Source: Deltaproteobacteria bacterium
GTDB lineage: Bacteria > Bdellovibrionota_C > UBA2361 > SZUA-149 > JADZAE01
Assembly: GCA_020852715.1 (NCBI GenBank)
Contig: JADZAE010000084.1
Span: 34,320-98,319, forward strand
Direction: 5' to 3'
DNA: 64,000 nucleotides
Shown here: one piece after another, positions 17,330-26,815 of the stretch
Position numbering within the stretch: the first letter of the stretch is position 1
Layout of the letters: each line of letters begins with the position of its first letter
Translations under genes and position numbers: made by a program
Notes under the pieces: generated by a model
Seen by the model: only the letters and a program-made list of their open reading frames with translations
What the model was told of the DNA's origin: nothing
The model's database searches: none

Positions 17330-18394
17330 ATGGGGATAGTGTGTTTAGCATCTTTAAAGGGTGGAGTTGGTAAAACCTCTATTGCTATCAATATAGGACA
17401 TGCTTTTGCCAAGCGCGGTTGTCGTACGCTATTAATTGACTTGGATCCCACTGCGCACACCAGCCACTATTTTAATATTGGAGAATTATCGCCAGGTGAT
17501 CCTGATACGTCTTTGGCCAAACTTTTCTTAGGATTAAGAAATCAAGATCCGACTCAGTATTGCCAAGAGTCTCTGGAACGTTCTTTAAATGGAGAAGCTA
17601 AGTTCATTCAGCCAGTTCGTGCAAATCTGGATATCATACATAGTAGTTCTGAGCTTCGTTATTTTTATTGGGGCAGGGGAGCGAGAATATTTTGTTCTCT
17701 ATTTTCACGCCTAATTAGTGAGCTTAAAAACGAATATGATCACATTATAATAGATACTCCACCTGATTTTAATGTCTTAGTTCGTAATGCTGTGGCTGTT
17801 TCCGATCTGGTTTTGGTGCCGGTTGATTCCAGTTCAATGAGTATCCATTGCATGGAAGATATTATCGGTTGTTGCTCTCATATTAATGGGCCGAGTTGGG
17901 GAATTATTAGAAATCTTGTCGGCAAAAACGCAAAAAAGATCCAAAGACTGTCGCAATCGCGGCTGGAAAAACATTTGTCATTATCTAAAGAAACATCTTC
18001 CTTGCCTTCTGAATATTCTGAAGAGGAAGAATTGGACTCCAGTTTTTTCCAACTTATGGAAAGCGAGCAAGAAGTCTTTACAAAAGATAGCAAAGTTTCC
18101 TTTCTCAGGGATTCTTCTTCCATACAAAACAGCAAACCAATCGATGATACAATTTATTTGCTTAATGCCGTGATTAACAGGACTGAGCAGCAGAATAAAC
18201 TAAGTTATCTAAACAAGACAGCGTTTGATCTGCGTGAAACATCTGCTTTGGCCGAGCAGTATGTAATTTTGGCTCGTGAAATAGAAGAGCTACTTTACAT
18301 TGTTAGCGATGAAATGAATTTGTTGGAAGACGACACAGAAGATACTGACGACTTAGACGATAATGATTTATGGTTGGAAGCGAGTGGCGTCTAA
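17330..18394 (+). CDS. ParA/MinD-type ATPase with C-terminal extension
   Basis: Second deviant-Walker ATPase of the window, about 354 residues against 256 for the parA gene. N-terminal motifs are CLASLKGGVGKTSIAINIGHAF, LLIDLDPTAHTSHYF and HIIIDTPPDFNVLVRNAV. After residue 200 comes an insertion rich in Ser and Glu, and the C-terminus is very acidic (DDTEDTDDLDDND). There is no parB or parS beside it, so it is probably not a classical partition protein. ParA-like ATPases also position secretion systems, pili and flagella, which fits the neighbouring propilin-like gene. The ATG at 17330 is preferred over a TTG 10 codons upstream because families start right before the KGG motif. Its end overlaps the next gene tail to tail by 27 bases. 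Confidence 0.82.
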   Translation: MGIVCLASLKGGVGKTSIAINIGHAFAKRGCRTLLIDLDPTAHTSHYFNIGELSPGDPDTSLAKLFLGLRNQDPTQYCQESLERSLNGEAKFIQPVRANLDIIHSSSELRYFYWGRGARIFCSLFSRLISELKNEYDHIIIDTPPDFNVLVRNAVAVSDLVLVPVDSSSMSIHCMEDIIGCCSHINGPSWGIIRNLVGKNAKKIQRLSQSRLEKHLSLSKETSSLPSEYSEEEELDSSFFQLMESEQEVFTKDSKVSFLRDSSSIQNSKPIDDTIYLLNAVINRTEQQNKLSYLNKTAFDLRETSALAEQYVILAREIEELLYIVSDEMNLLEDDTEDTDDLDDNDLWLEASGV

Positions 18395-19357
18395 GTATTC
18401 ACGAAAATTATGTATCTGTATAAGCTGTAGAGTTTCCGCCGTATTTTTATCTAAAGCAAAATCTCCAAAATCCTCTACCTGTAATTTCTTGGCAATGTCT
18501 GGAAAAGTTTGATCGAATCTTGAAAGCGGAACGCGTAGTTTGCAGTTATCTGGCAAAATAATTCTTGCTGCTGCTAAGAATCGAGTGATGTTTTTTTGAA
18601 AATTATTTTGGATATTCTTTGAGAATACAGACAATGTTTGATCGATCGTAATAAACCACTTATGATTAGATCCCGGAACGAGAATTTCATTCTTTATATA
18701 CAAAATATCCGGCAAAAGGAAAGAAGTATAATATTTTTTGATACCCTTCTTTAAAATACGTAATTTTAATACATGGGCAATGCAACATGAAAAGCCCATC
18801 TCTGCTGCTATTTTATGTATTATTAAATCTTGTCCGCCATCAATATTGTTAAGACCGTGCGCTAAAAATTCTCTTAAAATATCCTCAACTGCGGTATAAA
18901 AGCAGATAGTCTCACTTCTTGCTTCCAGTGCAGCAAGTATATCATAGGTGCTCGGGCAAATATATGAAAAGGGGATATCGGTAGGACATGTTTCTTTTAT
19001 CTCAGCTAACAATGACAAAAGGTCAGAAAGAAAAAACTTGCCGTGCCAACGGTCAATGGCAACGGAAAAACTATCATTATTAACCAGCAAACTGTTCATG
19101 TCTGTCAGCTTATTAATCGCATCTTTAATCGTAAAATATGAACCATACTTTTCAATATTTGCCGCAATGGGCATAAAAATAACCTGGCGGTATTGGGGCA
19201 AAAGCCGATCGTCCGAAGTTAAATATTTTACCCTTATTAGTTCCAAAAGTTTTTCTACATTAGTTATTGAAAATATTTTTTTGTAGTCTTCGGTATCGAA
19301 AACTTGCTGCTCGTTTAGCTTTTTTGATAATTGTTCAAAAGCGGTTTGTCTTTTCAT
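18368..19357 (-). CDS. Hypothetical protein
   Basis: 329 residues, soluble, without signal peptide or membrane helix. I recognise no domain. Hydrophobic patches alternate with charged helices, and there is a pair of cysteines in GFSCCIAHVLKL. It follows ubiE on the minus strand by 17 bases and is probably co-transcribed with it. Its 3' end overlaps the ParA-like gene on the other strand. Confidence 0.6.
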   Translation of the reverse strand: MKRQTAFEQLSKKLNEQQVFDTEDYKKIFSITNVEKLLELIRVKYLTSDDRLLPQYRQVIFMPIAANIEKYGSYFTIKDAINKLTDMNSLLVNNDSFSVAIDRWHGKFFLSDLLSLLAEIKETCPTDIPFSYICPSTYDILAALEARSETICFYTAVEDILREFLAHGLNNIDGGQDLIIHKIAAEMGFSCCIAHVLKLRILKKGIKKYYTSFLLPDILYIKNEILVPGSNHKWFITIDQTLSVFSKNIQNNFQKNITRFLAAARIILPDNCKLRVPLSRFDQTFPDIAKKLQVEDFGDFALDKNTAETLQLIQIHNFREYLDATRFQP

Positions 19358-19374
19358 TCTTATTACTAATAAAT

Positions 19375-20085
19375 TTAATTGAGTCTTTTGGAGCCTTCAT
19401 ATAACCAACAAATACCCCATAATAAAGGGTGAGCAGAATTATCAGTAAAGCCAGCCGCTTCCATAAGTGAGGTAAAAGCATTTCCGCGCGGAAACTCGAT
19501 AGCTGAAGTTGCTAAATACTTATAGGGCTTTTTTGTTCCAGAAAGTAGGCCACCAAGCGTTGGTAATATAACTCTTAGATAAATTTGGTAAAACCGGTTA
19601 ACGAGCGGATTTATTGGCCTTCCAAATTCAAGAATAAGTAATTTCCCGCCTGGTTGAAGAAGGCGGCGACATTCCTGTAGCGTGCTATCAATTTGTGGAA
19701 CGTTGCGGATGCCAAACCCAATTGTGATTAGATCAAAGTAAGATTCTGGAAAGGGAACCTTTGTTGCACTAATTTGAAAAAAAGCAGTGTTGCAGCGCTG
19801 AAGAATGTTTTTATTTTGTTTCGATAACTTATCTCTAGCTTCAGCCAGCATTTTATTTGAGATATCGATTCCAATGGCTTCTTTTAGGGAAGATATCTGA
19901 CGTATTAACAGAAAGAGCAAATCTCCTGTTCCTGTGCAAAGATCTAACAATTTTTGCGGCGAATTTTTTTGCCCGCGCTTAAGTAGCTGTTGCCGCCAAT
20001 AACGATGAATACCGAAACTTAAATAGTCGTTAATGCTATCATAACTGCGGGCAATAGAATCAAATAAAGCTTCCGTATCTGGCAT
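19375..20085 (-). CDS. ubiE: Demethylmenaquinone/ubiquinone methyltransferase (UbiE/MenG)
   Basis: SAM-dependent C-methylase of the last steps of menaquinone or ubiquinone synthesis. The 236 residues match the family. Visible are the N-terminal FDSIARSYDSINDYLSFGIHRYWR, SAM motif I LLDLCTGTGDLLFLL near residue 48, the family stretch ITIGFGIRNVPQIDSTLQECRRLLQPGG, LEFGRP, and Y-x-Y-L-x-x-S-I-E-F-P-R-G near the end. Whether it serves mena- or ubiquinone cannot be said from this gene. A palindromic repeat (20170-20226) lies upstream, between it and the gene at 20227. Confidence 0.93.
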   Translation of the reverse strand: MPDTEALFDSIARSYDSINDYLSFGIHRYWRQQLLKRGQKNSPQKLLDLCTGTGDLLFLLIRQISSLKEAIGIDISNKMLAEARDKLSKQNKNILQRCNTAFFQISATKVPFPESYFDLITIGFGIRNVPQIDSTLQECRRLLQPGGKLLILEFGRPINPLVNRFYQIYLRVILPTLGGLLSGTKKPYKYLATSAIEFPRGNAFTSLMEAAGFTDNSAHPLLWGICWLYEGSKRLN

Positions 20086-20143
20086 TATTCTTTATTCTCT
20101 AAGCAACCTCTGCCGGGGCCAGTAGCGCATTTTCCTGATCCTA

Positions 20144-20229
20144 AAAACGGCAGCGGCCATTTTATTAAACCTAAAAAATCAGTCAATTCCTTTGAGGATC
20201 TCCCTCGCCCGACTGATTTTATTAGGTTA
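20144..20229. repeat. Dispersed palindromic repeat, copy 1
   Basis: The core at 20170-20226 begins CCTAAAAAATCAGTC and ends GACTGATTTTATTAGG, an inverted pair with one extra base. The left flank AACGGCAGCGGCCATTTTATT is a degenerate form of the hairpin found beside copy 3. The element ends at the stop codon of the 177-codon frame at 20227 and precedes ubiE, so it lies in a gene-end position like the other copies. It could act as a terminator or mRNA stabiliser. Confidence 0.7.
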
Positions 20230-20739
20230 ATTAACAGATTGGCGAGTTTGTCCTGTTCCCTTTTCCGCCGCTGGTGAAATCTGAGCGGCAACTTGCTGGT
20301 AGATTGGCGAAGCGGACAAAACAAGACAAGCATTACAAGCTAGTTCAATAGACAAGAGGTCTCTTGGGCCGAGTTTTATACGTCTTCGTTCATCTTCTGT
20401 CCTACCGGATACAATTCGTAACCAGCACATTTCTTCGCCCGATAAGGCCCCCTGTGATCCTTTAGGCTTATCTCGATATAACTTAATTAGAATGTCTCCT
20501 TCCTCTGCATGAAGAATGATATTTTCATCTAAAGACTCAACACCATATAAAAAGGCTCGCGCTGTAGCCCAAAGACCACCAACGGCTTCTAATGGAACTA
20601 AGATGTCGCAAGCTCCCGGAGACTCAGGGGCAAGTTCTCCATTGACACTGGGAACATAACAAAGACGTAGCCCATTAACTTCGGGAATTAACTGTAATCT
20701 CCCGAACGACTTGCTAACAGTGAACATCATTTTTTCCAT
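20227..20739 (-). CDS. Hypothetical protein downstream of the coupling ATPase
   Basis: About 170 residues. The start is the ATG at 20739, because AGGAGG lies 3 bases upstream of it; an earlier ATG lacks such a site. The sequence looks like a globular beta-rich protein (LRLCYVPSVNGE, DILVPLEAVGGLW, IILHAEEGDILIKLY) with an arginine-rich segment (EDERRRIKLGPRDL). No family is recognised. It lies 155 bases after the coupling ATPase on the same strand and may be a cytoplasmic adaptor of the secretion system, which is inference. Confidence 0.6.
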   Translation of the reverse strand: MEKMMFTVSKSFGRLQLIPEVNGLRLCYVPSVNGELAPESPGACDILVPLEAVGGLWATARAFLYGVESLDENIILHAEEGDILIKLYRDKPKGSQGALSGEEMCWLRIVSGRTEDERRRIKLGPRDLLSIELACNACLVLSASPIYQQVAAQISPAAEKGTGQTRQSVN

Positions 20740-20894
20740 AACCCTCCTAAACATTATCAAAGAACCTGTTAACCTTATTAAAACTCACAAGTTCAAATGA
20801 CGAATTTTATATTCATAAAATAATAAAAAGTCCAATACCGAGGATGCTAAACTATCAACAGAAAACCCCTAAAATAAGATCCTTTATCAATAAA

Positions 20895-23174
20895 CTAATG
20901 TAGGCTCTTGGGCTTTTCGTTACCAGTCGATGGTTGTTTGCTTTTTGTCGAAGTCCCTCCCAAAGAAAACTTTTTTTTCGGCGACTCGTTAGGTTGAATA
21001 TTAAATTTAGGAGATGCTAACCCCCTGGGTTTATTAGCAGTTTGTGCCGAAGAATCAGATTTGCCTTGAGGCGTTTTTTTCTCTGGCACATTACTGCTTG
21101 ATTCGGTGACTTTATCATTAGTGGTATTAACTACCGGTGCCGGGCCTGTGACAATAGTTGTTCGGCTACGTGCTATTCCCTTAAAGCCCTTAAATAAATT
21201 AATTCTAAATGAACCTGGTTCCTCCGGGCTTTGGTCTGTTTCAGAACTATCACGCATTCCTTCTGCACCATTAGCGGAAGTTTTACCTCTGGCATTCATT
21301 TCTCCCAAATAGCTATTTTCTCCTCTACTGTAGTCCCTTTCTGTTTCAGCACGCTCAACGGATAGGATATGTTCATCTACCCATTCTGCTAGTCCTATTT
21401 CATCAGCTTCCACCGCTTCATATCGAACAAGGAATTCCCTTCCTTCCCAGGAAGTAGGAACTTCACCATCAAACCAAATAGCGCGCCCTTTTCTTAATCT
21501 ACCATCTCCTTTGTCAAACCAAGCCAAGCCTTTCTCTGCGGACATTTCATGTTTCAGTTCCTCAGGGCTAACCAAGTCCTCCTCATCTTCCGCTATAGTA
21601 ATGCCATCGCGTAGAGAATCTGAACTCCTCCTGTTGATTTCTAAATTTTTTGTTAGCTCCCGGGCATTGATGCCGATTGAGGCAGCGGTAGATACGCTTT
21701 GCTTTTGCTTAGTAATTTTACCAATCCACTCTGACATATCCAGTGCCGTGCGATTATCTCCTATGCGCATGATAACTTTAAGATTAACGTTGGCAATAAC
21801 ACGTTCGTAGAATTGCTCACTAAGCCCCATGGTTGTATCCATTAGTCCACCAATCGACTGTGCCCCAAACAATAAAGCAAAGCGTCCTTTTCGAGCCAAT
21901 TCAAATAAATTTGCCCAAGTTGGACCAAATGTTGATGCCCCTTCGTCGATCATCACCATGTGTGGATCTTCTAAACGATAGCCACGGCTGGAAGTGATTT
22001 CTCCGATAGAAACCTCTAAATCTTCACGAAAGACCTTAACCATTCGTGCAGCACTTTCGGCTTCTTCTAAGCGTGGCAACATATAATAAATTATTTTTCC
22101 GCGTCTGATGGCATCGGTTAAAGAAAGATCAGCGCGCGGAGCACAAAACATTTCCCCCGCCTCAGAGTTGGAAATAGAGTGCAGTTCAGAAGCGATACCT
22201 CGTAAGTTATCAGTTAACCGTGCCGAATCTAATCCACCCTTTGCTGTTCGATAACTGCTAGCTAAATGCCCAAGTTCCACCATTGCTTGTTTTGCCCCCT
22301 TTTCATGCAAAAGTCCCCGCAATCTAGGGTAAGCGACAGTAAATGCCGAGAGGGCTACGGCGACATCGCGCACAGACCAAGCCAAGCCTAAGCTCTCCAT
22401 CGCTCTAACCACGCGGTAAACCGCATCAGCCGCTAAACGGTCATAATGTTTGGTCGTGCTTTGGTCTGATGTTGGTGGCAAGCCGCAACGAAGCACTTTT
22501 CGTGCTTTGACATCAGCTCTTTGGGTAGTAAAAACGAAATTGTAGGCGCAAACAGGATCGAAGGGGTCAATGACAATCAAATCTTCAATTCTTCCCGTAA
22601 TTAATGCCATTAAAATAATATCAGCGAGTGTTCCGGGGTCCCTTTTGGCATCAATAAAAGTTAAACCACTGGCACGTCCGCGGGCCATTTGTTGAAACAT
22701 TAAGCCTTCCAGCCACAAGGTTTTACCGACACCTGTTTTTGCAAAAACACAGCCATGTCCACAGAGCTCATCGTCTGTTACCAAGATGGGCTTGCCGCTA
22801 TCAATTTCAAAGCCGACCACATACTTATCAATCATTACATTGCCTTGCTCTTTACATTCGGCAATAGTTTTAGAAAAAGCCTCCCTATCGGGTGGAAAGC
22901 CAATAACCGGCGCACCATTTCGCCTCGCAGATTCGGCAAGGCGCTCTTTTTCTATCCATGAGTGCCGGCCCCAACTGGCAAGAGCAAAGAAAAGCGCAAC
23001 TGCAGGAATGATTCCGGCAATTATAAACCACGCCCAGGAAGCTAGGTGGGAATTCCAAGGAACTATAATAATAAAAATGACACTAGCGATCACAGCCCGG
23101 CAAGCTGTCCAGGTGCTTTGCAGTTGAGCGGCAAGCTCTCGCATGAAATCAATTTTTTCGTACTGCCTTGCCAT
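20895..23174 (-). CDS. Type IV secretion coupling ATPase (TraD/DotL/VirD4 superfamily)
   Basis: 759-residue inner-membrane hexameric ATPase that recruits substrates to a type IV secretion channel. Two N-terminal transmembrane helices (about residues 20-75) are followed by a Walker A FAKTGVGKT near residue 145, TFIDAKRDPGTLADI, IVIDPFDPVCAYNF, a Walker B MVMIDEGAS near residue 402 and LLFGAQSIGGL. The last 150 residues are Ser/Lys/Pro-rich and look disordered, as in substrate-recognition tails of coupling proteins. It starts 2 bases after the upstream membrane protein. No relaxase is nearby, so substrates may be proteins. The superfamily is certain; the TraD versus DotL choice is not. Confidence 0.85.
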   Translation of the reverse strand: MARQYEKIDFMRELAAQLQSTWTACRAVIASVIFIIIVPWNSHLASWAWFIIAGIIPAVALFFALASWGRHSWIEKERLAESARRNGAPVIGFPPDREAFSKTIAECKEQGNVMIDKYVVGFEIDSGKPILVTDDELCGHGCVFAKTGVGKTLWLEGLMFQQMARGRASGLTFIDAKRDPGTLADIILMALITGRIEDLIVIDPFDPVCAYNFVFTTQRADVKARKVLRCGLPPTSDQSTTKHYDRLAADAVYRVVRAMESLGLAWSVRDVAVALSAFTVAYPRLRGLLHEKGAKQAMVELGHLASSYRTAKGGLDSARLTDNLRGIASELHSISNSEAGEMFCAPRADLSLTDAIRRGKIIYYMLPRLEEAESAARMVKVFREDLEVSIGEITSSRGYRLEDPHMVMIDEGASTFGPTWANLFELARKGRFALLFGAQSIGGLMDTTMGLSEQFYERVIANVNLKVIMRIGDNRTALDMSEWIGKITKQKQSVSTAASIGINARELTKNLEINRRSSDSLRDGITIAEDEEDLVSPEELKHEMSAEKGLAWFDKGDGRLRKGRAIWFDGEVPTSWEGREFLVRYEAVEADEIGLAEWVDEHILSVERAETERDYSRGENSYLGEMNARGKTSANGAEGMRDSSETDQSPEEPGSFRINLFKGFKGIARSRTTIVTGPAPVVNTTNDKVTESSSNVPEKKTPQGKSDSSAQTANKPRGLASPKFNIQPNESPKKKFSLGGTSTKSKQPSTGNEKPKSLH

Positions 23175-23176
23175 AA

Positions 23177-25366
23177 TTATTTAATCAAAGCTTTCCCTAA
23201 TGTTAGATCTTCGCCATTGGTGGCATCCAAAATACCCTTAGTGGACAATTCCTTTTTAGTAGCCAAATCACTTGCGTAAGAATCGGTGTCAACAAACACG
23301 GTAATGTTGTCCGGATGCACAGCTTCTCCAAAATAATCTCGCTCCCAATTTGGGCCAAATAGGTCCCTAAACCTTCTTTGTCTCAAAGGAACCATCGTGG
23401 GAAATCCCAATATTTCGGGATGTCTTGCATCATTGGCAGGATTAACTACCACGGTAAAAACAATACCGTTATCAGGCACTCCGTCATCGCCTACGCGAGT
23501 TGAGAGCCAGTTATATCTAGTCAACATGCGATGAATAATGATCCATTTGTCCTCATCTGATACCTTTCCTTCTACAGTTGCAGCTCCTAATAACCCATCG
23601 AGTTTATCTGCTTGCCTTTGAAATCCCGGTAATCGCGCGGAAACAGCAAGCAACTTACTCAACTTTTTGGACTCCCGGATTAACGATGAAATACGTTCAA
23701 GTCTTTCCATCGGGTATCTTTGCAGAGCAAGCGATATGATTACATCTTGGGGGATTAACACGACGGACTTAAACACGAGCCCCTTATCAATACTCGACGC
23801 CTGCTCTGATTTGCTGGAACGTTCTTCTTCAGCAAGGGACTCCGTGTGCTTGGCCAAATTATCGCGCCAGTTATGCATAACCTCTTCGATATTAGCATCA
23901 AGTTCTGTAATTGTAGCAATATCTTTCTTTTTCTGACGCGGAGCAGATAAAACCTCCAAAACATCGCGTAATGCTCGACTGGGTAGAGGCATATTTTCCG
24001 GCAAAAAAGAACGCGCAAAATCGCCATGTCTTCTTGAGCATAAAATAGCTTGTCTAATAATTAAGCGATTATCCCCATCGAATTCATTGTGGTAGCTGAC
24101 CACGGAGTGCAATACCGCCCGGGCTTGGAGATGAGGGAACTGAGAAATTTTTATAAAATGATTTTCGACTTTTTTATAAACTAAGCACTTGCCGGCCTCG
24201 ATACTTAAATAGGCACAAGCAATTGCTGAAGGGGAGAGAACCGCCAAAGCGTGCGCCCGCAAAGGGGTCATTAAGTTTAGCAATAGACGCATAAGTGGCG
24301 AACACTTGGGACTTATCTTTGCTACAAATTGTTGGTAACGTTCAAATTCTATTTCCTCAATTGTTTTACGTTTAGCTGAGGGGCGAAAAAATTCGCGAAG
24401 CATTCTATGAACCGATAGGAGGGCAGGAAGGATTTCTTCAGAATTCTTTTCGATAGTTCCTTCTTCATTGGAGGCGTACCCCGTGACGCTGAGAATCTCA
24501 TTTTTATTCTTTTTCGAGACATCGGTTTCTTCTTCCACCGGCTTTTCTTCGTCGACGATACAGGGATAATCAGGGTAAGCCAGTATTATTTGAACTAGCC
24601 CTAATGTTGTTTCGCAGAAAGCATTATAGTTTTTAAGAGTTTTGACTAAGTTATGATTTATCGCAGAATTTACTGCTACCTGATTGGGGCAGGCGAGGCC
24701 GGGACAGGCTATATTTGTTGCGCTAAAGCTATCATTTAACCGAAAAGGTCCATAAATACCCGAATAAAAAACAGATTTTCCACGGTCGCAAATACTTAAT
24801 ATGGGGTCAAAGCCTTTTAATGAGCGAAAATATTTGATCGCCGCAAAACCACATATTGCAGCGATAATCCAAAATGGAGCAAAAGCTATTAAGATAAACA
24901 GAAGACGTAACAAGAAACTAATAACCCGTGAAGCAATACCACTACTCAGATCTTGGGCGCTTATATGGTCAAAGGGATTAATTTCTGCTCCCGCATTGTT
25001 TTTAATATTCAGGGTGGCAGGTAAATAAGCAAGGGATACAAGCCTTCTGGAGAATCCCCCATAAAAGTTAGTAGCCTTGCTCCCTAGCGGCATTCGGGAA
25101 AGAAAATTAGTTCGATCAATGATTAATTTTTCTAATGCACTTTGCTCAAGTCGAGAGGAGTTACTCTGTTGTGCAGATTTTATGTTTGTTCGATCAACAA
25201 CGAATTTATTCTCAAGAGAAGTTATGGGGTTAAGGAAAGCAATAATAAAGAATGTTATGAGCAAGAAAGAGATAAAAGCAGTGCGTGAAAAACGCAGGGA
25301 TTTATATTTTGCTTGTTCTGCTTGCTCCTGGAGGAGGGCTAGACGTTTTTGAAGATCGTATCCCAC
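23177..25366 (-). CDS. Large membrane protein paired with the coupling ATPase (DotM/TrbA-like by topology)
   Basis: 729 residues with a GTG start. Transmembrane helices lie near residues 26-46 and 150-185, with a periplasmic segment between them and a large cytoplasmic part after. The central part has LLLNLMTPLRAHALAVLSPS, AYLSIEAGKCLVY, HNEFDGDNRLIIRQAI and SRALRDVLEVL, which looks like a conserved helical domain. In Dot/Icm and IncI systems a three-helix protein (DotM/TrbA) is encoded immediately upstream of the coupling ATPase and binds it. Position and topology fit here, but this protein is about twice the usual length and I see no decisive motif. It is the first gene of the minus-strand arm. 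Confidence 0.5.
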   Translation of the reverse strand: MGYDLQKRLALLQEQAEQAKYKSLRFSRTAFISFLLITFFIIAFLNPITSLENKFVVDRTNIKSAQQSNSSRLEQSALEKLIIDRTNFLSRMPLGSKATNFYGGFSRRLVSLAYLPATLNIKNNAGAEINPFDHISAQDLSSGIASRVISFLLRLLFILIAFAPFWIIAAICGFAAIKYFRSLKGFDPILSICDRGKSVFYSGIYGPFRLNDSFSATNIACPGLACPNQVAVNSAINHNLVKTLKNYNAFCETTLGLVQIILAYPDYPCIVDEEKPVEEETDVSKKNKNEILSVTGYASNEEGTIEKNSEEILPALLSVHRMLREFFRPSAKRKTIEEIEFERYQQFVAKISPKCSPLMRLLLNLMTPLRAHALAVLSPSAIACAYLSIEAGKCLVYKKVENHFIKISQFPHLQARAVLHSVVSYHNEFDGDNRLIIRQAILCSRRHGDFARSFLPENMPLPSRALRDVLEVLSAPRQKKKDIATITELDANIEEVMHNWRDNLAKHTESLAEEERSSKSEQASSIDKGLVFKSVVLIPQDVIISLALQRYPMERLERISSLIRESKKLSKLLAVSARLPGFQRQADKLDGLLGAATVEGKVSDEDKWIIIHRMLTRYNWLSTRVGDDGVPDNGIVFTVVVNPANDARHPEILGFPTMVPLRQRRFRDLFGPNWERDYFGEAVHPDNITVFVDTDSYASDLATKKELSTKGILDATNGEDLTLGKALIK

Positions 25367-25929
25367 AACAAGTTAAACCTTTTAAAATTACCCTTAAGTA
25401 TCCGCAACGCTACTGCCGCCATATTTTGTTATTAGCATATTCCGTCACAATATGTCTAAATCCCACATTTAACCTCACATTTTTTAAGAGAAAATCGAAA
25501 CCAGTCATGGGAGAAGACACCATGTTATGCCTTAGCAGACAGAAAGTATCTCATTTATTCTTATTAATTATATGCGCCTATATTTCAACAAACAAAACCC
25601 GATATCTTACTGAATATATTCATAAATAAATAAATATTACCTAAATGCAAAGTTAAATGGCTTCTCTATGCACTCTATATATAAACAATTTTTCAAAATC
25701 TGCCGATTGCATTTCAATAAACTACTGTATCAGCACGGTTCTAACATGTTTCTACAAGTTAATTTTGGGAAAACATTGGGATAGCTGATACATAGGTTAG
25801 CTTTTTTACAATAACAATCCCGGAGACATTCACCGCATACAGCGGTGTTCTGTTTCTTTTAGAAAGCAACAGGGTTAGGGATTGTTGCAGAGTGGGTCAG
25901 ATGTAATTCATGTTATCGCGGTGGTAAAT
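25367..25929. other. Divergent control region of the secretion operons
   Basis: About 560 bases between the two arms of the secretion locus. It is AT-rich and contains no convincing gene: a plus-strand frame overlapping the start of the minus-strand gene has no family features. The right end (25813-25886) can fold into the structured leader listed separately. Both operon promoters must lie here, but I could not assign -35/-10 boxes with confidence, and no sigma-54 motif is visible. Confidence 0.45.
25813..25886 (+). promoter_or_regulatory. Structured 5' leader RNA of the plus-strand secretion operon
   Basis: A nine-base outer stem is formed by AACAATCCC (25813-25821) and GGGATTGTT (25878-25886). 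Inside it are a perfect hairpin CACCGC-ATACA-GCGGTG (25831-25847) and a second hairpin with TTTCT-TTT-AGAAA, closed further out by CTG/CAG. Together they give a three-way-junction-like shape. The ATG of the first gene is 44 bases downstream. It resembles no riboswitch class that I know; a regulatory role is inferred. Confidence 0.4.
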
Positions 25930-26805
25930 ATGAGATTCCATAAAAGTTTTCTTCTAGCACTACTAATAATTAATCTAACGATTGCCGAAATCAGTATATC
26001 TCAGCAATCGACAATCACTGGAGAGTCTGAACGAGGTTCTGCAGCGATTGGTCATTATGCAAGGTCACGATCTTTACTTGTAGAAGCATTAGCTGAATTT
26101 GAGTTGGGGAGGCGACTGGCTGATCCGGGATTAATTATAGATACAGAGCAGTGGCGAATGACACTTGTCTCCCGCACAGAAGAGCTTAACAGAATTCTTG
26201 ATCCTAAACCTCGCGTAACAAGAAGTGGCGTCCGTTTCAAAGCAAACTCTAAGCTAATTCGCCAAGATAGAGTTCCGAGCGTTGAAGAATATAAGCAAAT
26301 GCCAAAAGACTCCAATGTTTACGGAGAAAGCTCCACTAGTGACTCTCTAAAAAAACCGTCAAAACAAAAAACATCAAAACAGAAGGCGGTATTACCCGGA
26401 GTAAAGGGAGCCAAAGAACGTGTACAAAAGTCTGCTTCCAGTAAAGCTTCTCATCTTGAAGACAGCGAGGAAGAGCAAACAGTGGGTTCCGATATTTCTG
26501 AAGATGTGGAAGCACAAAAATCAGTTAAGTCTAAAAAATCCGTTGATAGTCAGCCGGATGACTCCGAAAAGCTGGACCAAGATAGTTATCCTACAGCTGA
26601 AAATACTGAAGAATTAGAGGCAAAGCCACTCCCTGAGAGCGCCAACAAACCAGAAGAAACACAAAAACCTGAGGCCGATAGTGCTTTTGACTACCAGATG
26701 AATAATGGAAGTGAAACACAGGCGGATAACGCTGATATTAACAAGCAAATTGATCAGGTGATACAAGAAAAAGTGGAAGAATTAAGTAATAAGCCAACGA
26801 ACTAA
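25930..26805 (+). CDS. Exported protein with long disordered tail, first gene of the secretion operon
   Basis: About 291 residues from the ATG at 25930, which places a signal peptide (MRFHKSFLLALLIINLTIAE) at the N-terminus; a TTG start 16 codons earlier would spoil it. Residues 30-110 look folded and helical (RSRSLLVEALAEFELGRRL). The remaining 180 residues are rich in Lys, Ser and Glu and probably disordered. No family is recognised. It ends 10 bases before the TraL-like gene, so it belongs to the secretion operon, in the position where F-type operons have their pilin gene, but it does not look like a pilin. Confidence 0.65.
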   Translation: MRFHKSFLLALLIINLTIAEISISQQSTITGESERGSAAIGHYARSRSLLVEALAEFELGRRLADPGLIIDTEQWRMTLVSRTEELNRILDPKPRVTRSGVRFKANSKLIRQDRVPSVEEYKQMPKDSNVYGESSTSDSLKKPSKQKTSKQKAVLPGVKGAKERVQKSASSKASHLEDSEEEQTVGSDISEDVEAQKSVKSKKSVDSQPDDSEKLDQDSYPTAENTEELEAKPLPESANKPEETQKPEADSAFDYQMNNGSETQADNADINKQIDQVIQEKVEELSNKPTN

Positions 26806-26815
26806 GGGTTTAAAC

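Noticed and set aside
25285..25629. Plus-strand frame of 114 codons in the divergent control region
   Set aside because: It overlaps the start of the minus-strand membrane-protein gene, has an odd composition, no ribosome-binding site and no family-like text.
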